64,000 nt of DNA from Lachnospiraceae bacterium (GCA_021770615.1 JAETQR010000002.1:1-64000), one strand, 5' to 3'. Positions 24,722 to 36,876 are shown, counted from the stretch's first letter. Notes: generated by a model not told the origin, from the letters alone. Numbers and translations: made by a program.

Positions 24722-26704
24722 TTACTTATTTCCTGCTTTCCGGGAATCCTGTTCCTCTGCCTCGATCTGGCGGATTTCCTTTGTCCGGATCTCCTCCGTG
24801 ATCTCTTTAATAAACGCCTCCAATGATACCTGCCCTTCATCCCCTTTATAGCGGCTTCTGAGCGATACCACATTCTCTTCCTGCTCCTTTTGTCCCACGA
24901 TGAGCATATAAGGAACTTTCTTAAGCCTTGCCTCCCGGATCTTAAATCCAATCTTTTCTGAGCGGTTATCAACGGTCACATCTACGCCATTCCCAGCCAG
25001 TTCAGCCCTGACTTTTTCCGCATAATCCGCATATTTCTCTGAAATCGGAAGAACGCGTACCTGCTCCGGGCAAAGCCATGTCGGGAACAGCCCCGCATAT
25101 TTTTCAATGAGCCACGCCAGTGTTCTCTCATAACATCCGATTGAAGTCCTGTGGATGATATATGGGCGGACTTTATCTCCGTTTTCATCAATGTAATACA
25201 TATCGAACTGCTCGGCAAGAAGTGCATCCCACTGAATGGTTATCATCGTATCTTCTTTTCCGTATACATTCTTTGCGTTGATATCGACTTTCGGCCCGTA
25301 AAAAGCCGCCTCGCCCACATCTTCTGTGAACGGTATGCCCAATTCCTCCAGAACCGTCCGGATGTGCTGCTCTGTCTCTTCCCACACTTTAGGTTCTCCG
25401 ATATATTTCTCCGGATTTTCCGGATCCCATTTGGACAAGTGATAGGTCACATCCTCTTCCAGACCGAGCGTCTGAAGGCAATACTGCGCCAGAGCAATAC
25501 AGTCCTTAAATTCCTGAACCATCTGGTCCGGACGGACGATCAGGTGTCCCTCGGAAATCGTAAACTGCCTCACCCTTGTCAGACCGTGCATTTCCCCGGA
25601 TTCCTCATTTCTAAAAAGTGTAGAGGTTTCCCCATAACGGAACGGAAGATCACGGTATGATCTCTGGCTCGACTTATATACATAATATTGGAACGGGCAG
25701 GTCATCGGACGAAGTGCAAATACTTCTTTGTCTTTGTCCTCATCCCCGAGGACAAACATGCCCTCTTTGTAGTGATCCCAATGCCCGGAGATCTTATACA
25801 GATCAGACTTTGCCATGAGAGGTGTCTTCGTGCGGACATAACCTCTCCGTTCCTCCTCGTCCTCGATCCAGCGTTGGAGCTTCTGGATCATCTTCACGCC
25901 ATTTGGCATAATGAGTGGCAGCCCCTGGCCGATAACATCGACCGTCGTAAAGAGTTCCATCTCACGCCCGAGCTTATTGTGATCCCGTTTTTTGATATCT
26001 GCCAGATGCTCCATATAGGCATCCAGATCTGCTTTCTTCGTATATGCCGTTCCATACACACGGGTGAGCATCTTATTTTTTTCATTTCCTCTCCAGTAAG
26101 CGCCCGAAGATGAAATAAGCTTCATTGCCTTCAGTGGCTTTGTCGTCATAAGATGCGGCCCGGCACACAGATCGACATATTCTCCCTGCTGATAAAAGGA
26201 AATTTCGGCATCCTCCGGAAGATCCCTGATCAACTCTACTTTATAAGGCTCATCTCGTTTCTCCATGAACTCGATCGCTTCCTGTCTCGGCAGGGTAAAT
26301 CGCTCAAGAGCTGCTCCCTCCTTGACAATCTTCTTCATTTCCTTTTCAATCTGATCTAACGATTCCCGATCCAGCGATTCCATATCAAAATCATAATAAA
26401 ACCCGTCTGCGATCGAAGGGCCGATCGCACATTTCGCATCAGGATACAGTCTCTTGATCGCCTGTGCCAGCACATGGGACGCCGTATGGCGGTATGCCGC
26501 CTTTCCCTCCTCACTGTCAAATGTCAGTATATTCAGTTCGTGTTCTCCCTCGTCCACAACAGTCCTAAGATCCACAACCTCTCCATCCAGTTCAGCGACA
26601 CATGCCACCCGGGCCAGCCCCTCACTGATATCTTTTGCGATATCGATCACTGCCATCGGCTCTGCATATTGTTTTACCGAACCATCCTTAAGCACAATCT
26701 TCAT
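24722..26704 (-). CDS. thrS: Threonyl-tRNA synthetase
   Basis: 660 residues, full length for the bacterial enzyme. In order: a TGS domain (about 1-60), an editing domain with HTASHVLAQAIKRLYP (about 70-85; HxxxH) and the SAD motif CAGPH, a class II catalytic core with motif 2 (RYGETSTLFRNEESGEMHGLTRVRQF) and motif 3 (HRTSIGCYERTLAWLIEKY), and the anticodon-binding domain at the C-terminus. It charges tRNA-Thr. Expression is controlled by the upstream T-box. Confidence 0.97.
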   Translation of the reverse strand: MKIVLKDGSVKQYAEPMAVIDIAKDISEGLARVACVAELDGEVVDLRTVVDEGEHELNILTFDSEEGKAAYRHTASHVLAQAIKRLYPDAKCAIGPSIADGFYYDFDMESLDRESLDQIEKEMKKIVKEGAALERFTLPRQEAIEFMEKRDEPYKVELIRDLPEDAEISFYQQGEYVDLCAGPHLMTTKPLKAMKLISSSGAYWRGNEKNKMLTRVYGTAYTKKADLDAYMEHLADIKKRDHNKLGREMELFTTVDVIGQGLPLIMPNGVKMIQKLQRWIEDEEERRGYVRTKTPLMAKSDLYKISGHWDHYKEGMFVLGDEDKDKEVFALRPMTCPFQYYVYKSSQRSYRDLPFRYGETSTLFRNEESGEMHGLTRVRQFTISEGHLIVRPDQMVQEFKDCIALAQYCLQTLGLEEDVTYHLSKWDPENPEKYIGEPKVWEETEQHIRTVLEELGIPFTEDVGEAAFYGPKVDINAKNVYGKEDTMITIQWDALLAEQFDMYYIDENGDKVRPYIIHRTSIGCYERTLAWLIEKYAGLFPTWLCPEQVRVLPISEKYADYAEKVRAELAGNGVDVTVDNRSEKIGFKIREARLKKVPYMLIVGQKEQEENVVSLRSRYKGDEGQVSLEAFIKEITEEIRTKEIRQIEAEEQDSRKAGNK

Positions 26705-26740
26705 TTCTGCACCGTCCTCTCTGAAAAAATTTACTATAAG

Positions 26741-27050
26741 AAAAATCCCGTCCCTATAAACACTAATCGTTTACAGGGACGGGATATTATACTCAAAATA
26801 TTCCCGCGGTTCCACCCTAATTGGCATCCACTCACATATTTCTTTTTAGAAGAAAATATGCTCCTGCAGATACCCGGCTTCATTTTGACGATAACGGAGT
26901 CACCGGACCGGATGAGGGCCACTCAGAGGTAGTTTTCAAATGTTTCCCATGCAGGTGCTTCCAGCCTGATACATCAGGATAAATCCCTCTGCATTCTGGC
27001 ACCTTTCTCTGTCATGTTATCGCATTTTACTCGTCTCTTCAACGTGTTAA
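26741..27050 (-). promoter_or_regulatory. T-box riboswitch, threonine-specific
   Basis: The T-box core AGGGTGGAACCGCGGGAA lies at 26801-26818 (minus strand). The intrinsic terminator ATCCCGTCCCTATAAAC/GTTTACAGGGACGGGAT (26745-26785) has a U-run towards thrS. The stem I specifier region ACTACCTCTGAGTGG contains ACC (26938-26940), a threonine codon. Uncharged tRNA-Thr pairing would favour the antiterminator and thrS expression. This fills the gap 26705-27050. Confidence 0.95.
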
Positions 27051-27055
27051 AGATT

Positions 27056-27084
27056 ATTATACGCATTGAATCTGTAAATGTCAA
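27056..27084 (-). promoter_or_regulatory. Promoter of T-box-thrS
   Basis: Exact consensus TTGACA and TATAAT with a 17-base spacer on the minus strand. Confidence 0.92.
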
Positions 27085-27095
27085 TGAAATTTTAA

Positions 27096-27143
27096 AAAGA
27101 GCAGATCACGTCTCCCGGAAAAGGATGCGTACCATCTGCTCTT
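27096..27143 (-). terminator. Terminator of the flagellin gene
   Basis: AAAGAGCAGAT and ATCTGCTCTTT pair around a 26-base loop, followed by TT(T)AAAATTT on the minus strand. Confidence 0.8.
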
Positions 27144-27166
27144 TCTCATACCATCATAACATTTGC

Positions 27167-27934
27167 TTAGAAAAATAAACCAAAACGCTGTCTTTCCTGC
27201 TCCTGCTGCTTTTTCTGCATGATAAGCTGATAGGTCTGCAGGAGATTCTGCTTATCCATCTCAGATGCTGCTTCGGCAATATCTGTATCCTGTAATCTGC
27301 TGGCCGCAGAATTCAGGTTGATGATCGCCTGCGAATTATATGAAATCGTATAATCAAGAGAATTGCTCTGAGCACCGACAACGCTGCGATTGGAAGATAC
27401 CATACCCAGTGCTTTATCAATCGTCTGAATAGAGAAGTTTCCGGTTACATCAAAGTCCTCGATACCAAGCGCTTTTAAGGTGGAATCTCCGATATCCAGT
27501 GTAAGTCCGGAACCATTCGGCCCTGACATGATATACCCATCGGAGTAGGAACCATCTAAAAGTTTCTTTTTATTAAATTCTGTATTGTTTGCAATGTCGG
27601 AAATCCCCTGTTTCAACTGATCAATCTCATCCTGGATCATGCTTCGGTCTTCCTTGGATAATATAGCAGTATTCGATGCCTGTACGGCAAGTTCACGAAT
27701 TCTCACGAGATTATCCGCAATGCCACTCATCGCTCCATCCGCTACATTCAAAAGCGATTTCCCATCCTCTGCATTTCTCTGGCCCATCTGAAGACCATTG
27801 ATCTGGGCATTTTCTTTTTCTGCAATCGCCAATTCGGATGCCCCGTCTGCCGCATGCTGCAATTTTGTACCACTTGCGATGTGGCTGATCGTATTCTGAT
27901 AACTGTTTCCTGCTGCCCCTGATATACTACTCAT
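27167..27934 (-). CDS. Solitary short flagellin homologue
   Basis: 255 residues. The N-terminal half carries the flagellin D0/D1 coiled helices (IASGTKLQHAADGASELAIAEKENAQINGLQMGQRNAEDGKSLLNVADGAM) and the NLVRIRELAVQASN motif. The C-terminal helix has INLNSAASRLQDTDIAEAASEM. Two ends are unusual: the first about 15 residues of normal flagellin (MxINxNxxAxxA) are replaced by MSSISGAAGNSYQN, and the C-terminus reads KKQQEQERQRFGLFF instead of the usual Leu-rich ending. No other flagellar gene lies in the window. It might be a filament protein of a distant flagellar system or an adapted secreted protein. Confidence 0.85.
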   Translation of the reverse strand: MSSISGAAGNSYQNTISHIASGTKLQHAADGASELAIAEKENAQINGLQMGQRNAEDGKSLLNVADGAMSGIADNLVRIRELAVQASNTAILSKEDRSMIQDEIDQLKQGISDIANNTEFNKKKLLDGSYSDGYIMSGPNGSGLTLDIGDSTLKALGIEDFDVTGNFSIQTIDKALGMVSSNRSVVGAQSNSLDYTISYNSQAIINLNSAASRLQDTDIAEAASEMDKQNLLQTYQLIMQKKQQEQERQRFGLFF

Positions 27935-28081
27935 ATCGCATTCCTCCTTTCCCTGCTTAGTTATAATAAATATACCATGTTTTTCCTAAAATGTGAAGTA
28001 CAAATCTAAAAAAATTACAGAAATGTATTCCACATTGTTATTTTTATTTACCCCAATTCTTAACGTCACTAAAGATTTATC

Positions 28082-28390
28082 TTATTTCAATCGCTGTTCA
28101 ATATCTGATGGTGTATATAACACATTTGTCACTTCAACCTGACCACCCATAATTCTATAAAAAATCGTGTAATTATCAACAAACTTTCTTCTAATACCTA
28201 AAGAATGTTCTGGTTCAAAATCTACTATCCTAAAACTTTCCGGAAATGTATCCAGATTTAATATCGCTTCTGCAATTCTATTATATTGTCCCAAAGCATT
28301 TTCCGGTGACTGCAACTCGAAAGCAATGTGTTCATATAAATCATTCATATCCTTCTCTGCAGCTTCTGTAATTACTATGTTGTATGTCAT
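28082..28390 (-). CDS. RelE/ParE-family toxin
   Basis: 102 residues with the ParE/RelE fold: YNIVITEAAEKDMNDLYEHIAFEL at the start, the central NRIAEAILNLDTFPESFR, and the terminal strand-rich YTIFYRIMGGQVEVTNVLYT. The family includes ribosome-dependent mRNA interferases and gyrase inhibitors; which applies is not visible. It follows the antitoxin by one base. This 28-29.6 kb stretch is AT-rich compared with the neighbouring core genes. Confidence 0.85.
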   Translation of the reverse strand: MTYNIVITEAAEKDMNDLYEHIAFELQSPENALGQYNRIAEAILNLDTFPESFRIVDFEPEHSLGIRRKFVDNYTIFYRIMGGQVEVTNVLYTPSDIEQRLK

Positions 28391-28391
28391 A

Positions 28392-28694
28392 CTAATGATT
28401 CTCCCTAAATCTTGTAAAAACCTCCTCTGCATTTTTCACATTGCCTGCCTCAGCATCTGCATAGCCCTTTCGTAACTTTGCATGAATTTCTTCATCCGTC
28501 ATCATCGCCGTATTAATTGAAGATGAAGCTTTAGGCAGTGTTACTGCAAATGGAATTCCCCCGGTAAGAGAAATCTGATTTAAGTACATATCAATCGCTG
28601 TAGACATCGGAATACCTAATTTTGATAATACTGATTCAGCACTCTGCTTTACAGCCGGGTTTACTCTCAAATTCAATGTTGCTGTTTTTTCCAT
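28392..28694 (-). CDS. RelB/DinJ-family antitoxin
   Basis: 100 residues. The N-terminal ribbon-helix-helix (TATLNLRVNPAVKQSAESVLSKLGIPMSTAIDMYLNQI) matches RelB/DinJ. The C-terminal acidic helix (EEIHAKLRKGYADAEAGNVKNAEEVFTRF) would wrap the toxin. GGAGGTG ahead of the ATG sets the start. The pair would be autoregulated by binding of the RHH domain to its own promoter. Confidence 0.88.
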   Translation of the reverse strand: MEKTATLNLRVNPAVKQSAESVLSKLGIPMSTAIDMYLNQISLTGGIPFAVTLPKASSSINTAMMTDEEIHAKLRKGYADAEAGNVKNAEEVFTRFRENH

Positions 28695-28801
28695 TTTCAA
28701 CACCTCCGTTATGTATCTATTGTAACGCAATTGTCGTCACTTTGCAATATCTGATATTTTGACCGCTATCCAAACTTCAATCATAATCGCAACAATATTT
28801 T

Positions 28802-29353
28802 CTATTCTCCGGAAAAGAATCCTACAACACTTCTTACCCCTGCAATAGTCTCTTTATCTTTCATTGCTGGTGTCTCATTTGTATTAAAGCTATACACTAC
28901 TTCATGAATATCCTCACAATTCATATGATACAAAAGCGTACACGCTGTACTATATGGTTTATTTATATTTCCATCACCAGCACCAACTAAAATAACTGCC
29001 CCTTTTTTCTTCTTAAGAATAGGCTCTTCTTTACGAAAAAATCTACCACAAAAATAAGTTTGTAATCTACTTCCTACATCTAATAATTTTCCTGTTAATT
29101 CAGAAAAATAAATCGGTGACGCAATTAATATATTGTCACATTCTTGAATATACTCATAAACTTCCTGCATTTCATCATCTATAACACATCCTGGTTTTTC
29201 CCAACAATATCTACAATCTACACATGGCGAGATTTTACATCTATAAGCCTCTACAATTTTATAATCCCCTTTAATCCTTTCCGTTACTATATCAATAAGA
29301 CCTGCTGTATCACCTGCCACTCTGGGCGAGCCATTAAAGATCAATGTTTTCAT
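28802..29353 (-). CDS. Flavodoxin-fold NAD(P)H-dependent FMN oxidoreductase
   Basis: 183 residues with a flavodoxin-like fold: FNGSPRVAGDTAGLIDIV (phosphate loop for FMN, about 5-22), a cysteine-rich CKISPCVDCRYCWEKPGCVIDDEM that resembles the iron-sulfur flavoprotein spacing (CxxCxxC), and the flavin loop SPIYFSELTGKLLDVGSR. The product is a redox protein of the NADPH-dependent FMN reductase or iron-sulfur flavoprotein group. Substrate unknown. GGAGTG precedes the ATG. Single gene, AT-rich. Confidence 0.82.
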   Translation of the reverse strand: MKTLIFNGSPRVAGDTAGLIDIVTERIKGDYKIVEAYRCKISPCVDCRYCWEKPGCVIDDEMQEVYEYIQECDNILIASPIYFSELTGKLLDVGSRLQTYFCGRFFRKEEPILKKKKGAVILVGAGDGNINKPYSTACTLLYHMNCEDIHEVVYSFNTNETPAMKDKETIAGVRSVVGFFSGE

Positions 29354-29419
29354 TTATATCACTCCAAACCAATCACTAAAAGACTTGTCCCATTCTTTTG
29401 TAGCATTATTGAGACACTT

Positions 29420-29764
29420 CTACCACCTCGGAAGAAAGTATAAAAATGCTTTCTGTTTTTGCTCATATCGTTTCCGCATTTCAGGATATTCTTTATTCTT
29501 TTCATTTCCTTTTAAAAACCGGATTGCCTTTGCCAAACGGTACCCCTGTTCATCTGCCTTTGAAAATTCATACTCCCTCTTTTGGGCAATGTAAGTAAAC
29601 AAAATGTCACAAAGTACGATAAGAAACAAAACCACAAATGGAATCGAAAATACCAGATTTCACTTTGCCTGGTCTGCTGTTAGTCTGACTCCTGTCCGTG
29701 TCGCACCCCAGACAGCCAGTAGAGCGCCTATCGCCAACACTACCCATTTAAGTTTCTGTTCCAT
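29420..29764 (-). pseudogene. Small two-helix membrane protein split by an in-frame TGA
   Basis: A 113-residue reading frame is interrupted by one TGA at 29660-29662. The part before it (MEQKLKWVVLAIGALLAVWG...ADQAK, 34 residues, preceded by GGGAG) holds one hydrophobic helix. The part after, in the same frame, holds a second helix (NLVFSIPFVVLFLIVLCDILF) and a charged tail ending FLYFLPRW. TGG to TGA at a Trp codon would explain it. It overlaps the end of the upstream membrane gene and is probably its operon partner. A sequencing error cannot be excluded. Function unknown. Confidence 0.72.
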
Positions 29765-30821
29765 CAGCATCTCCCTTCATATCAAAACCGGGCTTCCCCA
29801 ACAAACGGTCCTGCAGCTCATAAAAAACAATCCTCTCCTTTACAACACCCGCCATACAGCGGTTTGCAAGGAAGCGTATCCCCTTTTCCTCTAACATCTG
29901 CATTACAAACTCCTGCGATGCATTCTCTTTAAATCCCTGAGCCAGAAGAATTAATTTAAGATTATCTAAAAGTGTCAATTCTGCAATAAAGATGCGCATC
30001 ACATCGTCCCGGCCAAATGCTTCTTCTGCTGCATTTCCCCTGTTCCACCTTTTACAGTTCAATCTATAAATCAAAAATACCATCACTCCGCCAGTTAAAA
30101 ACATAACAACAGCAAACACGGGATAAATCCTCCAAAAAACGGAAGTTGTAAAACGATCCGGCTCTGGCAGAAAAACTGCACAAAAGGAAAACAGCCACGC
30201 ACCAGAGACACCCCATGCAAAGCAGGAACAAAACCACCTTTTCAGCTTCTTCGGGGGATTTCCGACATACGCCAGATATCGCTGTTCCTCCTGGCTTTTC
30301 CCCAGAGTGCGGCAAAACCAGAATACACCGCTTCCCACCGCCAGTACCCATATAAACAGCAAAATAAATACAGGCAGAGTTCCCGGCACACGGAAAAAGT
30401 CACATTCCTTTTCTATGATCGTCGATACCGGTATTGCCCTTCCGGCCTCCGCAAAATCTTTCTTTACCTTTTCCCACATATCAGCAGTCGCAGAGAAGAT
30501 GACCCCGGTTGCATATTTGTCATCCCAACCGATGTCATCCGCATCCACATAAGAACAATTCGCTTTCCGAAAATCAATCACGTACATTCCATCCTGATGT
30601 TCTAACAGATATGTCTCGAATTCATCGGGGTCAAACATCTCATCTGAGTAATAATACCAGTTCTCATCCAGCTCCTTCATGGGTTCCCATCGATAATGAA
30701 CGGACAGGATATTCAGCAAAATGTATGCCGTATAGATACCAGCTATTGCAAAGAGAAGGAGAAATAAAATAAGGCATCCTTTCTCTTTGGAATAAAATAA
30801 TCGCAGAAGTTTCTTTTTCAT
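29748..30821 (-). CDS. Unrecognised membrane protein, 357 residues
   Basis: I do not recognise a family. The protein has an N-terminal helix (CLILFLLLFAIAGIYTAYILL, about 15-36), an outside loop of about 110 acidic residues with many Asp/Tyr, three further helices (about 150-172, 195-215, 230-250) and a C-terminal soluble region of about 100 residues with KLILLAQGFKENASQEF. GGAGGACG ahead of the ATG is a strong ribosome site. It overlaps the start of the TGA-interrupted small membrane gene, and the pair probably worked together. Confidence 0.7.
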   Translation of the reverse strand: MKKKLLRLFYSKEKGCLILFLLLFAIAGIYTAYILLNILSVHYRWEPMKELDENWYYYSDEMFDPDEFETYLLEHQDGMYVIDFRKANCSYVDADDIGWDDKYATGVIFSATADMWEKVKKDFAEAGRAIPVSTIIEKECDFFRVPGTLPVFILLFIWVLAVGSGVFWFCRTLGKSQEEQRYLAYVGNPPKKLKRWFCSCFAWGVSGAWLFSFCAVFLPEPDRFTTSVFWRIYPVFAVVMFLTGGVMVFLIYRLNCKRWNRGNAAEEAFGRDDVMRIFIAELTLLDNLKLILLAQGFKENASQEFVMQMLEEKGIRFLANRCMAGVVKERIVFYELQDRLLGKPGFDMKGDADGTET

Positions 30822-30840
30822 CTTTTACGTCCTCCGATGC

Positions 30841-30892
30841 AAAAAAGACCACCTTCCCTCTGCCCCAAAAGCATCTGTTCCGGTGATCTTTT
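30841..30892 (-). terminator. Terminator of the ATP synthase operon
   Basis: AAAAGATCACC and GGTGGTCTTTTTT on the minus strand pair across a 28-base loop directly after atpC. Confidence 0.8.
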
Positions 30893-30899
30893 CCATTCT

Positions 30900-31328
30900 C
30901 TATTTACCTTGGTTTTTTCCCGCCAGATTGATCCTGACCAGTGACTTACGAAGAGCCAGTTCTGCCCTTGCCATATTCACATTGCCATCCGTACTCTTTA
31001 TACGCCGCTCTGCACGGGTCCTCGCCTCGATCGCACGGTTCATGTCGATCTCATCAGGCCATTCACAGGACTGGGCAAGGATTGTCACCTTATCCGGGAG
31101 GATTTCCAGAAACCCCTCTAAAACCGCAGCTTCCCGAATTCCATTGTCACCGGAAGATTCCGTGATCGTAAGGATACCCGGGGCCACGATCGAGGTAAGA
31201 GGTATATGGTCAGCATAAACACCGATATCACCCTCTGTCGTCGTAAGCTCCACCATTTCCACATCTCCTGTATAGAAAACCCGCTCAGGTGAGATCACTT
31301 CTAATTGAAATTTTTTCAACTCTGCCAT
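30900..31328 (-). CDS. atpC: F-type ATP synthase subunit epsilon
   Basis: 142 residues: an N-terminal beta sandwich (FQLEVISPERVFYTGDVEMVELTTTEGDIGVYADHIPLTS) and a C-terminal helical hairpin (AIEARTRAERRIKS...MARAELALRKSLVRI) of the F1 epsilon subunit, which couples gamma to the c ring and restrains ATP hydrolysis. Last gene of the operon, separated from atpD by an unusual hairpin cluster. Confidence 0.95.
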   Translation of the reverse strand: MAELKKFQLEVISPERVFYTGDVEMVELTTTEGDIGVYADHIPLTSIVAPGILTITESSGDNGIREAAVLEGFLEILPDKVTILAQSCEWPDEIDMNRAIEARTRAERRIKSTDGNVNMARAELALRKSLVRINLAGKNQGK

Positions 31329-31372
31329 ATCTCATTCCTTTCTTACACTCTGCAATGCATCATCCCTTGTTT

Positions 31373-33819
<2,447 letters not shown>

Positions 33820-33834
33820 TTTATATCACCTCTT

Positions 33835-35349
33835 TCACGCTTCATGGATAAACTGCTTCTTATATTCTTCAATCGCCTGAATCAGTTTCTTCTCCGTCGC
33901 ATCGCTGATTTCTTTCTCGTCGCGGATTGCTGCCGGAACCTCTGGATATTTTGTATCCATAAACTCAAAGAGTCCTTTTTCAAAGTTCAAAATATCATCC
34001 ACAGCAATATCTAACAGATATTTATTCGTAGCTGCATAAATAATGATAACCTGATACCACACCGGCAATGGTGCATACTGCCCCTGTTTCAGTATCTCAC
34101 GTATTCTTTCACCCTGATCCAGCTTCTGCTTCGTATCTGCATCCAGATCCGAACCAAACTGTGAAAACGCTGCCAGCTCGCGGTACTGTGCAAGCTCGAT
34201 ACGGATCGGCCCTGCAATCTTCTTCATCGCCTTGATCTGTGCCGAACCACCTACACGGGATACACTAAGTCCCGGATTTACCGCCGGACGGAATCCCGAG
34301 TTGAACATTTCCGTCTCCAGATAAATCTGACCGTCTGTGATCGAAATCACATTTGTCGGGATGTACGCCGATACGTCGCCTGCCTGTGTCTCAATAATCG
34401 GAAGGGCTGTGAGTGAACCGCCTCCCAATTTATCTGAAAGCTTGGCTGCACGCTCCAGAAGTCTTGAGTGAAGGTAAAATACATCTCCAGGATAAGCCTC
34501 ACGTCCCGGTGGACGACGGAGCAAAAGGGCAAGTGTACGGTAAGCCGCCGCATGTTTCGTCAAATCATCATATATGATAAGAACATCCTTTCCGGCCTCC
34601 ATCCACTCTTCCCCGATCGCACACCCGGCATATGGAGCAATATACTGAAGCGGTGCCAGCTCACTTGCTGTCGATGCCACGACTGTCGTGTAATCCATCG
34701 CTCCATTATCCTCTAATGTCTTCACGATATTTGCCACTGTCGATGCCTTCTGTCCGATTGCCACATAGATACAGAGAACATTCTGATCTTTCTGGTTCAG
34801 GATCGTATCTACTGCAATGGCTGTCTTACCAGTCTGTCTGTCACCGATGATCAACTCACGCTGACCTCTTCCGATCGGCACCATGGAGTCGATTGCCTTA
34901 ATACCGGTCTGAAGCGGAGTGTCTACGGATTTACGGGAAATAACACCGCTGGCCACACGCTCTACCGGACGTACCTTCGTCGTATTGATCGGCCCTTTCC
35001 CATCGATCGGCTGTCCCAGCGCATTCACGACACGTCCTAACATCGCATCACCGACCGGCACCGTTGTTACACGCCCTGTCGTCTTTACCGTGTCACCTTC
35101 ATTTATGTTTGATGCATCTCCAAGAAGAACTGCTCCGACATTGTCTTCTTCAAGATTCAGTACCATTCCGTAAATCTCATTCGGGAACTCCAAAAGTTCT
35201 CCCTGCATCGCCTTTTCCAAGCCATGGATACGGGCGATACCGTCTGCGACCTGTATTACAGTTCCCACATCAGATACTTCAAATTCAGTACTGTATTTCT
35301 TAATCTCTTCTTTTATCACTGAACTAATTTCTTCAGGTCTTAAATTCAT
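33835..35349 (-). CDS. atpA: F-type ATP synthase subunit alpha
   Basis: 504 residues. Non-catalytic nucleotide subunit with Walker [17 protein letters not shown] (about 169-184), Walker [13 protein letters not shown] and the [34 protein letters not shown] block that contacts the catalytic site (arginine finger in SVSRVG). Length and order (atpH-atpA-atpG) are standard. Confidence 0.97.
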   Translation of the reverse strand: MNLRPEEISSVIKEEIKKYSTEFEVSDVGTVIQVADGIARIHGLEKAMQGELLEFPNEIYGMVLNLEEDNVGAVLLGDASNINEGDTVKTTGRVTTVPVGDAMLGRVVNALGQPIDGKGPINTTKVRPVERVASGVISRKSVDTPLQTGIKAIDSMVPIGRGQRELIIGDRQTGKTAIAVDTILNQKDQNVLCIYVAIGQKASTVANIVKTLEDNGAMDYTTVVASTASELAPLQYIAPYAGCAIGEEWMEAGKDVLIIYDDLTKHAAAYRTLALLLRRPPGREAYPGDVFYLHSRLLERAAKLSDKLGGGSLTALPIIETQAGDVSAYIPTNVISITDGQIYLETEMFNSGFRPAVNPGLSVSRVGGSAQIKAMKKIAGPIRIELAQYRELAAFSQFGSDLDADTKQKLDQGERIREILKQGQYAPLPVWYQVIIIYAATNKYLLDIAVDDILNFEKGLFEFMDTKYPEVPAAIRDEKEISDATEKKLIQAIEEYKKQFIHEA

Positions 35350-35377
35350 GTTTTACAAACACCTTCTTTCCCGGAAG

Positions 35378-35923
35378 TTATACCCTGACCTTACTTAAAC
35401 TTCTCGTCATTTCTTCTAACTTAGTCTGAATACTATTGTCTACAACCCTGTCTCCGATCCGGATACGGATTCCTCCAAGCAGACTCCCGTCTACGAGATA
35501 GTTCATCTCAAGGCTCTCATATCCTGACGTCTGGGTAAGTTTTTCCTCAATACTGGATTTCTGTACCCCACTAAGTTCCCCCGGTGTCGTCACATAGACA
35601 ACCCCGATCTTCTTATATTCTTTCGTTTCCCTCTGAAAATGATCCAATACGGACAAAATCTCGCCAAAACGTCCCTTTTTTACTAAAATCTGGAGAAATC
35701 CCAGCATAATGTCAGACAGCTTACCTCCAAACACTTCTTCAACCAAGGCAAGACTTTTTTCCTGAGTCATCTCAGGGTGTGCCATAATATCCGTAAATTC
35801 TCCATTCTCCCTCAGTGCTGAGTCTAAAAACTTCACTTCTTCCCATGTCTCGTCAAGTTTTCCTTCCTCAAGGGCGAGAGAAAACAAAGCATCTCCATAA
35901 ACTTTAGAAACTAATTTTGCCAT
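35378..35923 (-). CDS. atpH: F-type ATP synthase subunit delta
   Basis: 181 residues. OSCP/delta fold: N-terminal helical domain (VSKVYGDALFSLALEEGKLDETWEEVKFL) and C-terminal LVDGSLLGGIRIRIGDRVVDNSIQTKLEEM. It links alpha to the b stalk. Its start overlaps the end of atpF by 13 bases. Confidence 0.94.
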   Translation of the reverse strand: MAKLVSKVYGDALFSLALEEGKLDETWEEVKFLDSALRENGEFTDIMAHPEMTQEKSLALVEEVFGGKLSDIMLGFLQILVKKGRFGEILSVLDHFQRETKEYKKIGVVYVTTPGELSGVQKSSIEEKLTQTSGYESLEMNYLVDGSLLGGIRIRIGDRVVDNSIQTKLEEMTRSLSKVRV

Positions 35924-36429
35924 GTATCATCACCCATTTCCTTCAAAGTCTCGTCAATGAGCTGCGCCTGTTTATCCTCATCCATAGATGCCGCTACAAA
36001 CCTTCCGGCCATAGCCGATGCCACCTGGACCATCTCCTGTTTCATCTCGTCACGCACTTTATTTTTCTCAAGCTCTACTTCCTTCTCAGCGCGCGCCTTG
36101 ATCAGATGAGCCTCTTCCGATGCCTGATCCACGATCTCTTTCTCTTTATCAAGAGCCCTGCGTCTTGCATCTGCCAGCATATCTGCCGCCTCTGCATCTA
36201 CTCCGGAAAGCTTCTCATCATACTTCGCTTTCATTTCCATCGCATCCGACTGCGCTTTTGATGCCTCGTCGAGCTGCCCCTGAATGAAGTCCTTACGTTT
36301 CTGGATCAGCTTTCTGGCAGGATTAAAAAGCAAATATGAAAGTAAGATAAACAAAACCAACATGGCGATCAGTGTAATTCCCGTATCAACGAGTAGCTGC
36401 GGGTCTAGTCCTAAGATTTTATCACCCAT
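35911..36429 (-). CDS. atpF: F-type ATP synthase subunit b
   Basis: 172 residues: one N-terminal helix (LLVDTGITLIAMLVLFILLSYLLF, about 11-34), then a long charged coiled coil forming the peripheral stalk, ending in a short segment that meets delta. AGGAAAGGTG precedes the ATG. Confidence 0.94.
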   Translation of the reverse strand: MGDKILGLDPQLLVDTGITLIAMLVLFILLSYLLFNPARKLIQKRKDFIQGQLDEASKAQSDAMEMKAKYDEKLSGVDAEAADMLADARRRALDKEKEIVDQASEEAHLIKARAEKEVELEKNKVRDEMKQEMVQVASAMAGRFVAASMDEDKQAQLIDETLKEMGDDTWQN

Positions 36430-36521
36430 GTCTTCTCACCTTTCCTGCACACAGTTGCTGTGCATTATTTTCTTTGTTACACCGGTGCGTCGCCGCCCCG
36501 TGCATTGACTTACCCGCTCTC

Positions 36522-36818
<297 letters not shown>

Positions 36819-36825
36819 TTACCTT

Positions 36826-36876
36826 CAAGAAATGCTCCGCATTTCTTGCTAAGCACAAGAGTTTACTCTTGTGCTT
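36826..36876. repeat. Two strong hairpins at the atpB stop codon
   Basis: CAAGAAATGC/GCATTTCTTG with loop TCC (36826-36848) and AAGCACAAGAGT/ACTCTTGTGCTT with a 2-base loop (36851-36876). The second stem is made of the last four codons of atpB mirrored behind its TAA stop. No U-tract follows, so they sit in the atpB-atpE gap as RNA processing or translation-boundary structures. Confidence 0.88.

Noticed and set aside
24722..27050. Extra short frames in the T-box leader
   Set aside because: The leader is explained by T-box stem I, antiterminator and terminator; none of the frames has a ribosome site.
29660..29662. TGA as a selenocysteine codon
   Set aside because: The position fits Trp in a membrane protein, there is no redox motif around it, and I see no SECIS-like hairpin directly after it.
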